Below are positions 7,906-15,785 of a DNA stretch of 64,000 nt, piece by piece. Below the pieces are notes generated by a model. It had not been told where the DNA came from. It saw nothing but the letters and a program-made list of their open reading frames with translations, and did not search any database. Within the stretch, counting starts at the first letter, position 1. Each line of letters begins with the position of its first letter. The stretch comes from Mycobacterium colombiense. Its GTDB lineage: Bacteria > Actinomycetota > Actinomycetes > Mycobacteriales > Mycobacteriaceae. The position numbers and the translations under genes are program-made. The stretch is from positions 62,001-126,000 of the forward strand of contig NZ_QMEU01000001.1 of NCBI RefSeq assembly GCF_003284975.1, given 5' to 3'.

Positions 7906-9051
7906 ATGGCGACGGCGTTGAGCGGGCTGAGCCTGGCCAGAGATGTGGCCCGCGAATTGGGCATGCTGATGCCGCGCACGGTGGCCGGTCTGCGCGAGTC
8001 GACCGGGTGGTCCCCGCTCTCGCCGCGCGGTGCGCGTCAGTTCGGTGAGGCGATGCTCGATGAACTTGTGCTGAGCGGCTTTTCGCTGCTGGGCGCAAGC
8101 CCTGCACCGATGCGGCCGCTGGATGGATGTACCGCGGCGGCCGAGGAACTCTCCTCGTTGGGCATCGACCGGGCGCACGCCGAACCGAACCCGTTGCGGC
8201 CGACGTCGATTCGCAAGCGCAGCATCGCCGGCCTTGCCTACGAGCGGATGGCTTTCGAACACGACCCCGCATTGCCGGCCACGCTGGCGACCGAGGGTTT
8301 GAGCGGCCCGGCACGGGCGGTGGTGCACCTGTGCCGGCACGGTGACGGGCCCAGGCCGTGGCTGGTGTGGGTGCACGGCGCGGGCCAGGGTGGCACCGAA
8401 GACCTGCTGCTGTCCCGGATCGGACGCATACATCACAAGCTGGGGTACAACGTCGCGATGCCGGTGCAGCCGGGCCACGGTTGCCGGCGACGCCAATGGC
8501 CGGTCTATCCCGACATGGATCCGCTGGGCAACGTGGCGGGAATGATGCGCGTGGTTTCCGAGGTGCGCGCCGTCGTGCGCTGGGTGCGGCCGCAGGCCAC
8601 GGCCGTTGTGGTGGCGGGGATTTCGATGGGAAGCCCGGTGGCCGCGCTGGTCTCCCACCTGGAGAAGCAGACCGACGCGGTCGCGCTCTACACGCCCATC
8701 CTGGGGCTCAACGCCATGATCGCGCGGCACCTGCAACGGTGGGGCTCATCGCGCGAGGGATTCCGCGAGCTGCTGGAATCGCCGACGGTCACGGAGCTGA
8801 CCTCGGTGATCGATCCCTTGGCGGCCATTCCGTCCCCGCCGCCGCAGCGCCGGCTCATCGTCGGGGCGTGGCACGACCGGATGGCGATGCGCGAGCCCGC
8901 CGACGCGCTGCAGGAGCGCTGGGGCGGCCGACTGTACTGGTACGACGGCAGCCACGTCGGGCACATCTTCTCGCGACGGGTGCAGCGCATCACCGACCGA
9001 TTCCTGGCCGAGGTGGCCGCGCTGAAAGCAGACGACGCGGTGCCCGACTGA
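7906..9051 (+). CDS. Alpha/beta hydrolase
   Basis: This 381-residue hydrolase has the oxyanion-region VWVHGAG near 154-160 and the nucleophile elbow GISMGS at 238-243, with Ser240. A catalytic acid is plausible in GAWHDRM, and the final histidine lies in SHVGHIF. The long N-terminal region (about 130 residues) precedes the core. There is no signal peptide. It starts 18 bases after the flavin monooxygenase and ends one base into the next gene. I infer that it hydrolyses the ester or lactone made by the monooxygenase. A GTG at 7897 is an alternative start; the ATG was chosen because GAAGG lies at a better distance from it. Confidence 0.88.
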   Translation: MATALSGLSLARDVARELGMLMPRTVAGLRESTGWSPLSPRGARQFGEAMLDELVLSGFSLLGASPAPMRPLDGCTAAAEELSSLGIDRAHAEPNPLRPTSIRKRSIAGLAYERMAFEHDPALPATLATEGLSGPARAVVHLCRHGDGPRPWLVWVHGAGQGGTEDLLLSRIGRIHHKLGYNVAMPVQPGHGCRRRQWPVYPDMDPLGNVAGMMRVVSEVRAVVRWVRPQATAVVVAGISMGSPVAALVSHLEKQTDAVALYTPILGLNAMIARHLQRWGSSREGFRELLESPTVTELTSVIDPLAAIPSPPPQRRLIVGAWHDRMAMREPADALQERWGGRLYWYDGSHVGHIFSRRVQRITDRFLAEVAALKADDAVPD

Positions 9052-9431
9052 TGGCACCTACGTGGACCGCGCGAACCGTGGTCGAGCTCTACAACCTCGT
9101 CGTGTGGAACGAACGCAACATCGAGCTGGCCGAGGAATTGTTGGGCGACACCGTGATTCGCCATGAGGTCGGTGGTGTGCGTACCCTGACCCACGCCGAA
9201 GCGGTGCAGCGGGTGGTGGACATGTGGGAGCTGGCCGATTCGCTGCACTTCGACCTCAACATCGTCATCGAGGGCGACGACGGCGAGCACGTGGCGATCG
9301 TCTACGACTCGACGATCACCACCAAGGACGGCACCGAGGCCAACATCGCCAGCATCGAGGTGTTCCGCGTGGTCGATGGCAAGATAACCGAGGTGTGGAA
9401 CGGCGGCTACCAGCAAGGGGTTTGGAATTGA
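9051..9431 (+). CDS. SnoaL-like NTF2 protein
   Basis: This is a second NTF2-like protein of 126 residues, with the family pattern VELYNLVVWNERNIELAEELL at the N-terminus (helix 1) and IEVFRVVDGKITEVWNGG at the C-terminus. Its ATG overlaps the stop of the hydrolase by one base (TGATG). Its own stop overlaps the TTG start of the LLM gene, so the block is tightly coupled. A role in isomerising or hydrating a ring-opened intermediate is an inference from the neighbours. It is distinct from the copy at 5820-6278. Confidence 0.87.
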   Translation: MAPTWTARTVVELYNLVVWNERNIELAEELLGDTVIRHEVGGVRTLTHAEAVQRVVDMWELADSLHFDLNIVIEGDDGEHVAIVYDSTITTKDGTEANIASIEVFRVVDGKITEVWNGGYQQGVWN

Positions 9432-10471
9432 CTGACCGCACGCTTGATGAATTGGGTTTCTACCTGTTGGCCGGGGCGGGCGGTGAGGGCCCGGCGACGT
9501 TGATGGACGAGGCCCGCCGCGGCGAGAAACTCGGCTTCGGCACCGCCTTCATCTCCGAGCGGTGGAACGTCAAGGAGGCGTCGTCTCTGGTCGGGGCGGC
9601 CTGCGCGGTGACCAACCGGATGCAGATCGCCACCGCCGCAACCAATCACAACACCCGCCATCCGCTGATCACCGGGTCGTGGGCGACCACGATGCATCGC
9701 CTGTCGGGCGGCCGGTTCACCCTGGGCGTCGGCCGAGGCATCGCCGCGATCTACGGGGCCTTCGGCATCCCGGCGGTGACGACGGCGCAGATGGAGGACT
9801 GGGCCCAGGTCATGCGGCGGCTGTGGCAGGGCGAGCTGATCTTCAATCACGACGGCCCGATGGGCAAGTACCCCATCCTGTTTCTCGATCCCGACTTCAA
9901 CGAGGATATTCGACTGGCGCTGGTGGCCTTCGGCCCCAACACCCTCGCGCTCGGGGGGCGCGTGTTCGACGACGTCATACTGCACACGTATTTCACCCCG
10001 GAGACCTTGCAGCGCAGTGTCAAAACCGTGAAGTCTGCCGCGGAGAAGGCCGGCCGTGACCCGGACAGCGTGCGGGTGTGGTCGTGCTTCGCCACCGTCG
10101 GTGACCATCTGCCCGAAGAACTTCGGCTGAAGAAGACCGTGGCGCGGCTGGCCACCTACCTGCAGGGCTACGGCGACCTGCTGGTGCAGACCAACAACTG
10201 GGATCCCGCTGTGCTGCAACGGTTTCGCGACGACCCCGTGGTCACCTCGATCGCGGGCGGGATCGATCACAAGGGCACCGCCGAGCAGATCGAGCACATC
10301 GCGACGCTGATCCCCGACGAATGGCTGGAGCCCTCGGCCACCGGGTCGGCGCAGCAGTGTGTGGATCGCATCCGCAAGGAATTCGACTACGGGGCCGACG
10401 CGGTCATCATGCACGGCGCCACCCCCGACGAGCTCGAGCCGATCGTCGCGGCCTACCGCGTCGCTAAGTAG
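9428..10471 (+). CDS. LLM-class F420-dependent oxidoreductase
   Basis: The 347-residue protein belongs to the luciferase-like monooxygenase superfamily, whose mycobacterial members mostly use coenzyme F420. Typical features are the opening GFYLLAGAGGEGP, ISERWNVKEASSLVGAACAVTN, the HRLSGGRFTLGVGRG segment, and the late GATPDELEPIVAAYR. The start is TTG at 9428, because AAGGGG lies eight bases upstream and the TTGA overlaps the previous stop. It would transfer hydride to or from a pathway intermediate. It closes the plus-strand block, and the converging carboxylase gene ends 15 bases further on. Confidence 0.88.
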   Translation: MTDRTLDELGFYLLAGAGGEGPATLMDEARRGEKLGFGTAFISERWNVKEASSLVGAACAVTNRMQIATAATNHNTRHPLITGSWATTMHRLSGGRFTLGVGRGIAAIYGAFGIPAVTTAQMEDWAQVMRRLWQGELIFNHDGPMGKYPILFLDPDFNEDIRLALVAFGPNTLALGGRVFDDVILHTYFTPETLQRSVKTVKSAAEKAGRDPDSVRVWSCFATVGDHLPEELRLKKTVARLATYLQGYGDLLVQTNNWDPAVLQRFRDDPVVTSIAGGIDHKGTAEQIEHIATLIPDEWLEPSATGSAQQCVDRIRKEFDYGADAVIMHGATPDELEPIVAAYRVAK

Positions 10472-10486
10472 CGCTCGGAAGAAACA

Positions 10487-11983
10487 TCACGGCATGATGA
10501 CGGTCCGGGTGACCGGTTCGGCGGCGGCCTGCCTGCTGGACAAGCCGCGCTTCAAGGACGCGAGCAACGCGTCGCGCGTCTCCCGGGGATCGATGAGTTC
10601 GTCGAAGCCCATGTGTTCGGCCGAGCGGAAGGACGCCTGCAACTCGGCGTTGCGCAGCTTGGCCGAGAGGTCCTCGCCGGCGTGTGAGGCGCGGCTGAGC
10701 GCCGCGGCGCTCATGGCGCCCATCGTCGCGCCGGGATAGGCGAACGTCGCGACCTGATGGTCGAAGCCCAACAGCGACATGACCATCGACCCGAACCCGT
10801 ACGCCTTGCGCAGCGTCAGATGCAGCTTCAAGGTGGTGGCGGCCGTCTGCGCGGCGAACATCCGTGCCCCGGCACGCAGCACGCCGCTGCGCTCGGAGCG
10901 GCTGCCGGGCAGCATGCCGGGATTGTCGGCGAGGAAGACGATGGGCAGGTGGAACGAGTCGGACACCATGATGAAGTGTGCCGCCTTGTCGGCGGCGTCG
11001 GCGTCGATGGAGCCCGCCAGCACCTGAGGCTGGTTGGCCACCACCGCAACCGGGTGACCGCCGAGGTGGGCCAGTGCACAGATGATCGCCTTGCCGTACT
11101 GCGGCTGCACCTCGAACCAGTCTGGGCTGTCGAAGATGACGTCGAGTACGGCGCGCATGTCGTAGACGCGGCGGTTGTCCCGGGACACGATGTCGAGCAA
11201 CTCCGGCGTCTGCCGCGGCTGGGCGGCCTCGTCGGCGGGCAACGGCGGCGGATAGGACCATGCGCTCGGCGGGAAGTAGGACAGATAGCGGCGGACGTCG
11301 TCGAGGACGGCCTCGTCGTCCTCGGCGACATTGTGGATCACGCCGCTCGGCAGGGCGACGGTCGGTCCACCGAGGTCCTCCTTCGAAATCTCTTCTCCGG
11401 TGGACTCTTTGACGACAGGCGGTCCGGCGGTAAAGATCGCCCCCTGCCTGCTCATGATCCGAAAGTCGCAGACCGGCGCCACCAGTGCGCCGTGCCCGGC
11501 CGAGGGGCCGAGCACGGCGGCGACGGTCGGGACTCGGCCCGAGCACTGCGCCTGGGCCAGCAGGTCGGTGGGGGTCCGGCCGTAATGGCCACCGGTGGGC
11601 CGGAAGCCGGCCCCCTCGAGCAGCATCACCAGCGGAATCTTGTCCCGCACCGCCAGTTCGGCGATGCGGTACCGCTTCGAGTTGCCACCGGGGCCGATGC
11701 TGCCCGCCATGGTGGTGAAGTCCTCGGCCCCCAGCATCACCGGTGAGCCGTTGATCTCCCCGGAGCCGACAACCAGGCCGTCGGCCGCGATCTCGCCGCC
11801 GACCAGGGTGCCCAGCTCGCGGAACGTGCCCGGGTCGAGCAGGTAGTCGATGCGCGCACGGGCGTCGAGCTTGCCCTTGCCGCGATGCTTGTCCAGCCGC
11901 TCCGGCCCGCCCATGTCCCACGCCTGCCGGCGGCGCCGCTCGAGATCCTCGAGCGTTTCTCCCCAATCCTGGGCTTTCGCCAT
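10487..11983 (-). CDS. Acyl-CoA carboxylase beta (carboxyltransferase) subunit
   Basis: This 498-residue protein has the crotonase-like double domain of biotin-dependent carboxyltransferases. Visible markers are the N-terminal RLDKHRGKGKLDARARIDYLLDPGTF, the GAGFRPTGG region and the C-terminal GFDHQVATFAYPGATMGAMS. It would move CO2 from carboxybiotin to an acyl-CoA. A biotin-carrier alpha subunit is not encoded nearby, so it must use a shared AccA-type subunit or be specialised. It stands alone on the minus strand, converging with the LLM gene and divergent from the P450 at 12290. Its substrate, possibly a branched or pathway-specific acyl-CoA, cannot be read from the sequence. Confidence 0.92.
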   Translation of the reverse strand: MAKAQDWGETLEDLERRRRQAWDMGGPERLDKHRGKGKLDARARIDYLLDPGTFRELGTLVGGEIAADGLVVGSGEINGSPVMLGAEDFTTMAGSIGPGGNSKRYRIAELAVRDKIPLVMLLEGAGFRPTGGHYGRTPTDLLAQAQCSGRVPTVAAVLGPSAGHGALVAPVCDFRIMSRQGAIFTAGPPVVKESTGEEISKEDLGGPTVALPSGVIHNVAEDDEAVLDDVRRYLSYFPPSAWSYPPPLPADEAAQPRQTPELLDIVSRDNRRVYDMRAVLDVIFDSPDWFEVQPQYGKAIICALAHLGGHPVAVVANQPQVLAGSIDADAADKAAHFIMVSDSFHLPIVFLADNPGMLPGSRSERSGVLRAGARMFAAQTAATTLKLHLTLRKAYGFGSMVMSLLGFDHQVATFAYPGATMGAMSAAALSRASHAGEDLSAKLRNAELQASFRSAEHMGFDELIDPRETRDALLASLKRGLSSRQAAAEPVTRTVIMP

Positions 11984-12018
11984 TCCTATGTCCTACCTCA
12001 TGGAGATTCGTCGCGACC

Positions 12019-12186
12019 AGTCCCAATGGTGGCGACCCGCCGCGCCCGGCTACGCCGCGCTTGCGATCGCCACCAGTCCTCATGGTGGCGACCCGCCGCG
12101 CCCGGCTACGCCGCGCTTGCGATCGCCACCAGTCCTCATGGTGGCGACCCGCCGCGCCCGGCTACGCCGCGCTTGCGATCGCCACG
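12019..12186. repeat. Tandem repeat, three copies of a 56-bp unit
   Basis: Three head-to-tail copies span 12019-12074, 12075-12130 and 12131-12186. Copies 2 and 3 differ only in the last base, and copy 1 differs from them by a CA for TC change near its start. Each unit begins AGTCC and contains the inverted arms GTGGCGA and TCGCCAC with further internal pairing, so each can fold into a GC-rich hairpin. The unit length and its place between the carboxylase start and the P450 promoter resemble mycobacterial VNTR/MIRU-type minisatellites. The unit is not a multiple of three and encodes nothing obvious. Confidence 0.95.
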
Positions 12187-12211
12187 TTTGCAGGGTCACA
12201 TACTGGATTGC

Positions 12212-12220
12212 TTACTGTAA
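12212..12220 (+). promoter_or_regulatory. Promoter-like TTACTGTAA element
   Basis: TTACTGTAA is a short dyad (TTAC-T-GTAA). It contains TACTGTAA, identical to one arm of the dyad at 683-701. TACTGT fits a TANNNT -10 hexamer and ends 12 bases before the ATG of the mini-ORF at 12231, so the transcript would have almost no leader. It probably drives the mini-ORF and the P450 that overlaps it. Confidence 0.5.
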
Positions 12221-12230
12221 AGTTACCCGC

Positions 12231-12293
12231 ATGTCTGACGCCGCTCGTCGGGAGGTCGACCAGGCGTCCCAAATCGAGGAGTCTCACCAGTGA
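12231..12293 (+). CDS. 20-residue upstream ORF coupled to P450
   Basis: An ATG at 12231 opens MSDAARREVDQASQIEESHQ, and its TGA overlaps the GTG start of the P450 (GTGA at 12290-12293). No Shine-Dalgarno sequence precedes the ATG. It sits just behind a -10-like hexamer, which suits the leaderless translation common in mycobacteria. The peptide contains the P450's own GAGGAG ribosome site in its last codons, so translating it could open or gate the P450 start. Real expression is inferred, not shown. Confidence 0.5.
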   Translation: MSDAARREVDQASQIEESHQ

Positions 12294-13525
12294 GCGCAAC
12301 GACGATGGACGAGGCCGCGAAGCTCTTGGCGGACCCGTTGGCGTACACCGACGAGCGGCGGCTGCATGCCGCGCTGACCCACCTGCGCGCCAACGCCCCG
12401 GTGTCCTGGGTGGAGGTCCCGCATTACCGGCCGTTCTGGGCGATCACCAAACACGCCGACATCATGGATATCGAGCGCGAAAACATGCTCTTCACCAACT
12501 GGCCCCGGCCGGTGCTGACCACCGCCGAAGGTGACGAGATGCAGGCGGCCGCCGGGGTGCGCACGCTGATTCACCTGGACGACCCGCAGCACCGGGCGGT
12601 GCGCGCGATCGGCTCCGACTGGTTTCGCCCAAAGGCGATGCGGGCGTTGAAGGTTCGGGTGGACGAACTGGCCAAGACCTATGTCGACAAGATGATGGCG
12701 GCCGGCCCGGAATGTGACTTCGTCCAGGAGGTCGCGGTCAACTACCCGCTCTACGTCATCATGTCGCTGCTGGGGCTGCCCGAGGCCGATTTTCCGCGGA
12801 TGCTCAAGCTGACCCAGGAGTTGTTCGGCAGTGACGACTCCGAATTCAAACGCGGGAGTAACAACGAGGATCAGCTGCCGGCGCTGTTCGACATGTTCGG
12901 GTACTTCAACGGTGTGACGGCGTCTCGTCGCGAGCACCCGACCGAGGACCTGGCGTCGGCGATCGCGAATGCCAGGGTCGACGGCGAACCGTTGTCGGAC
13001 ATCGACACGGTGTCCTACTACCTGATCGTGGCCACCGCGGGCCACGACACCACCAGCGCGACCATTTCCGGTGGGCTGCACGCCCTTATCGAGAACCCCG
13101 ATCAATGTCGGCGCCTGCGCGACAACCTGGACCTGATGCCGCTGGCCACCGAGGAGATGATCCGCTGGGTGACACCGGTCAAGGAATTCATGCGGACCGC
13201 CGCCACGGACACCACCGTGCGGGGCGTGCCCATCGCCGCGGGCGATTCGGTGCTGCTGTCCTATGTTTCGGCCAACCGTGACGAGGACGTCTTCAGCGAT
13301 CCGTTCCGCTTCGACGTCGGTCGCGACCCCAACAAGCACCTTGCCTTCGGTTACGGTGTGCACTTCTGCATGGGTGCGGCGCTGGCCCGCATGGAGGTCA
13401 ACAGTTTCTTCTCCGAGTTGCTACCCCGCCTGGAATCCATTGAACTGACCGGTGACCCGGAATTGGTCGCCACCACCTTCGTGGGCGGCCTCAAACACCT
13501 GCCGGTGCGCTACTCGCTGACCTGA
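12290..13525 (+). CDS. Cytochrome P450 (complete)
   Basis: This 411-residue P450 has all landmarks: the I-helix oxygen-binding motif AGHDTT at 250-255, E289-x2-R292 of the K-helix, and the heme loop FGYGVHFCMG at 353-362 with Cys360 as thiolate ligand. Length and layout match soluble actinobacterial P450s that take electrons from a 3Fe-4S ferredoxin. A candidate ferredoxin and reductase lie at 33186-34592. The GTG at 12290 follows GAGGAG by eight bases and overlaps the mini-ORF stop. It is followed after 57 bases by an SDR that could oxidise the alcohol it makes. Confidence 0.95.
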   Translation: MSATTMDEAAKLLADPLAYTDERRLHAALTHLRANAPVSWVEVPHYRPFWAITKHADIMDIERENMLFTNWPRPVLTTAEGDEMQAAAGVRTLIHLDDPQHRAVRAIGSDWFRPKAMRALKVRVDELAKTYVDKMMAAGPECDFVQEVAVNYPLYVIMSLLGLPEADFPRMLKLTQELFGSDDSEFKRGSNNEDQLPALFDMFGYFNGVTASRREHPTEDLASAIANARVDGEPLSDIDTVSYYLIVATAGHDTTSATISGGLHALIENPDQCRRLRDNLDLMPLATEEMIRWVTPVKEFMRTAATDTTVRGVPIAAGDSVLLSYVSANRDEDVFSDPFRFDVGRDPNKHLAFGYGVHFCMGAALARMEVNSFFSELLPRLESIELTGDPELVATTFVGGLKHLPVRYSLT

Positions 13526-13582
13526 GCGCGGCCGCGCCGTTGCGTCGGGGGCCTAGCTACACTCCGGTGTGGAGGTCTCGCA

Positions 13583-14407
13583 ATGACGCGCAGGACGATT
13601 GTCATCACGGGCGCCAGCGACGGCATCGGCGCAGCCGCGGCCCGTCGCCTCAGCCGCACCGGCAACCAGATCGTCGTGGTGGGCCGCTCCCCAACCAAGA
13701 CCGCCGCGGTGGCCGCCGAATTGGACGCGGACTACTTCGTCGTCGATTACGCCGACCTGTCCCAGGTGCGAGCGCTGGCGGAAAAGATTCGTTCGCAATA
13801 CCCGCGCATCGACGTGTTGCTCAACAATGCGGGCAGGATGGCCAGCAAGATCGAGCTGACCCCCGACGGCTACGAACGCACCTATCAGGTCAACTACCTG
13901 GCGCCATTCCTGCTGACCATAGGATTGCTGGATGTGCTGCTGGAGTCGCACGCCACGATCGTCAACACGACCAGCTCGTCGCACAAGCTGATTTTCCGGG
14001 CCACCGTCGACGACCTCGAGAACACCGCCAACCGCCGGCCGGCCGCCGCCTACGCATTGTCGAAGTTGGCAATCGTGTTGTTCACCAAGGAATTACACCG
14101 GCGCTACCATGCCCGCGGCCTTTCCGTCGCGACCGTGCATCCCGGCAACGTCAACTCCAACATCGGTGTCGCGTCGGGTTCGCAATTCCTGGTTTTCATG
14201 CAGCGGTACACCCCGGCGGTGCTGTTCATCTCGACCCCGGACCAGGGCGCCGACCAGTTGGTGCGGCTGGCGTCGAGCGCACCGGGTCTGGAGTGGGCGC
14301 CCGGCGCGTACTACGCCAAGCGCAAGATCGCCAACAGCAGCCGCCTGGCGGAGAACCCGCGATTGGCCGCTGAACTGTGGGAGCGCACCGCGTCCAGGCT
14401 CGGTTGA
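13583..14407 (+). CDS. SDR-family oxidoreductase (retinol-dehydrogenase-like)
   Basis: The 274-residue protein has TGASDGIG at 9-16, NNAG at 81-84, the serine cluster TTSSSH at 129-134 and Y157-x3-K161 (YALSK). The long C-terminal part after the active site, and the KLAIVLFTKEL helix, resemble the RDH/WWOX-type SDRs. It would oxidise or reduce a lipophilic alcohol or ketone. GGAGG lies seven bases before the ATG. It follows the P450 in the same direction and may process its hydroxylated product. The next gene, a TetR regulator, starts 56 bases later behind its own operator-like array. Confidence 0.9.
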   Translation: MTRRTIVITGASDGIGAAAARRLSRTGNQIVVVGRSPTKTAAVAAELDADYFVVDYADLSQVRALAEKIRSQYPRIDVLLNNAGRMASKIELTPDGYERTYQVNYLAPFLLTIGLLDVLLESHATIVNTTSSSHKLIFRATVDDLENTANRRPAAAYALSKLAIVLFTKELHRRYHARGLSVATVHPGNVNSNIGVASGSQFLVFMQRYTPAVLFISTPDQGADQLVRLASSAPGLEWAPGAYYAKRKIANSSRLAENPRLAAELWERTASRLG

Positions 14408-14429
14408 CGCTCCCGCCGGGGTGATCTTC

Positions 14430-14465
14430 GATACTCACTAGTATCTAACCGATACCGACCGGTAT
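14430..14465. promoter_or_regulatory. Array of GATAC/GTATC half-sites over a TetR start
   Basis: Four half-sites of one kind are packed here: GATAC at 14430, GTATC at 14441, GATAC at 14451 and GGTAT at 14461. Neighbouring pairs form dyads (GATAC-6-GTATC, GTATC-5-GATAC, ATACC-4-GGTAT) with centres about one helical turn apart. The last half-site overlaps the first ATG of the TetR gene. TAGTAT at 14439-14444 fits a -10 hexamer within the array. Autorepression by the TetR protein is the simplest reading. Confidence 0.7.
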
Positions 14466-15081
14466 GCTGCTGCACATGTCACCTGTCAAGCCGCTTCGCA
14501 GCCGCCCCACCCGGGGCGAGGTTCGCGACCGGATCCTGGACGCGGCGTCGAAGGTTTTCGCCGCCGAAGGGTTCGCCGGTGCCACCATCGACGCCATCGG
14601 CCAAGCCGCGGGCTTCACCAAGGGCGCGGTGTATTCGAATTTCGAATCCAAGGACGAGTTGTTCCTGGCCCTGCTCGACCGCGAGTTCGAGCTGCGCGGC
14701 GAGCAGATCGCGATTGCGCTGGACCGCAGCGACGGCGACCGCGCCGCGGCCGCGCGTGAGGTGAGCCGGTCGGTGCTCGACTCGGTCCGCGAACATTCCG
14801 ACTACTACGTGCTGCTCGTCGAGTACTGGTTGCGGGCCCAGCGCGATCCACAGCTACGGGAACGCCTGATCGGGCGCCGCCGCGCCGCGGCCGACCAGGC
14901 GCTGCGCATCGTCGAATCGACCGACACCGTGCCGGGCGACCGGCGGCTGACCGACGTCGCCCAGCTCGTCGTCACGATCAACCTGGGGGTCGCGATGGAA
15001 GAGGTGCTGCGTCCCGGAACGATCAGCCCCGATCTGCTCGCGCAACTGATCACCGCACTGCTGGAATCGATTCCGGCGTAA
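14464..15081 (+). CDS. TetR/AcrR-family transcriptional regulator
   Basis: This 205-residue regulator has a TetR DNA-binding domain around residues 18-64, with helix-turn-helix residues ATIDAIGQAAGFTKGAVYSNF and KDELFLALLDREFE after it. The remaining helical domain would bind a ligand. It is followed after five bases by the ATPase-like and membrane-protein genes, which it most likely controls together with itself through the half-site array at 14430-14465. The ATG at 14464 lies inside that array; ATG 14476 (MSPVKPL) is an equally possible start. Neither has a clear ribosome site, so leaderless translation is likely. The ligand is unknown, perhaps an exported lipid or drug. Confidence 0.92.
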   Translation: MLLHMSPVKPLRSRPTRGEVRDRILDAASKVFAAEGFAGATIDAIGQAAGFTKGAVYSNFESKDELFLALLDREFELRGEQIAIALDRSDGDRAAAAREVSRSVLDSVREHSDYYVLLVEYWLRAQRDPQLRERLIGRRRAAADQALRIVESTDTVPGDRRLTDVAQLVVTINLGVAMEEVLRPGTISPDLLAQLITALLESIPA

Positions 15082-15086
15082 AGGCA

Positions 15087-15782
15087 ATGAGGGAAAACCA
15101 CACGATGGATGCCAAGGACGAACCGGACGACATCGCACCGGTCATCACCGCCACCGGGTTGGGGGTCGACGGTGAGCACGGGCCACTGTTCTCGGGGGTC
15201 GACCTGACCCTGACGCCGGGTTTTCACGCGATCCAGATGCCCGGCGGGCACGGGCAGACCACCCTGCTGCTGACACTCGCGGGGCGTTTCAAGCCCAGTC
15301 ATGGCACGCTCACCGTCCTCGGCGAGACAACCCCGCGCGCGATTCGCCGGCAGTGCTCCATCGCGGCCTTCGATGACATCGATGACCTGGAGGATTCGGT
15401 GACCGTGGGGACCGTGCTCGCCGAGCAGCGCCGGTGGCTGGCGCCGTGGTATTCATCGGTGCCGCTGCAATCGGGTCCGGCCGAGCTCACCGAGGTCTTC
15501 GGCGAGATGGCCCCGCCGTCGAACGACACCTACATCGTCGAACTGTCAGACCTCGAACTGTTCTTGCTGCGAATCGCGCTGGCGTTGCTGTCGAACCGTC
15601 CGATCCTGGTGGTCGGCGACCTCGAACAGGTTCGGGACAATTCCCGGCGAACGATCGCCGCCGACCGGCTCGGCGTGATCGCGAGGCAGCGCACCGTCGT
15701 CGTCGGGGTGACCAACCCGCTCGGCACGGACGCACCCGACCACGAACTACACGATCACCGCATCCTGACCGGAGAGGGCTGA
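15087..15782 (+). CDS. Degenerate ABC-transporter ATPase-like protein
   Basis: The 231-residue protein has the shape of an ABC ATPase but altered motifs. The Walker A region is MPGGHGQTT at 51-59, where Gln57 replaces the ATP-binding lysine and Met replaces the first glycine. The signature LSGGQ is LSDLE at 153-157. The Walker B strand PILVVGDLE at 172-180 is retained. It sits between a TetR regulator and a YhgE/Pip membrane protein, with a three-base gap to the latter, so it presumably partners that protein. Poor or no ATP hydrolysis is inferred. A second in-frame ATG at 15105 is a possible start. Confidence 0.8.
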   Translation: MRENHTMDAKDEPDDIAPVITATGLGVDGEHGPLFSGVDLTLTPGFHAIQMPGGHGQTTLLLTLAGRFKPSHGTLTVLGETTPRAIRRQCSIAAFDDIDDLEDSVTVGTVLAEQRRWLAPWYSSVPLQSGPAELTEVFGEMAPPSNDTYIVELSDLELFLLRIALALLSNRPILVVGDLEQVRDNSRRTIAADRLGVIARQRTVVVGVTNPLGTDAPDHELHDHRILTGEG

Positions 15783-15785
15783 AAG

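Noticed and set aside
6250..8736. An 828-codon open frame on the minus strand opposite the flavin monooxygenase
   Set aside because: It is antisense to two clear genes, rich in His, Arg, Gly and Gln as expected from the complement of high-GC codons, and has no domain match.
12019..12186. A short CRISPR array
   Set aside because: The copies are contiguous without variable spacers and no cas genes are nearby, so it is a plain tandem repeat.
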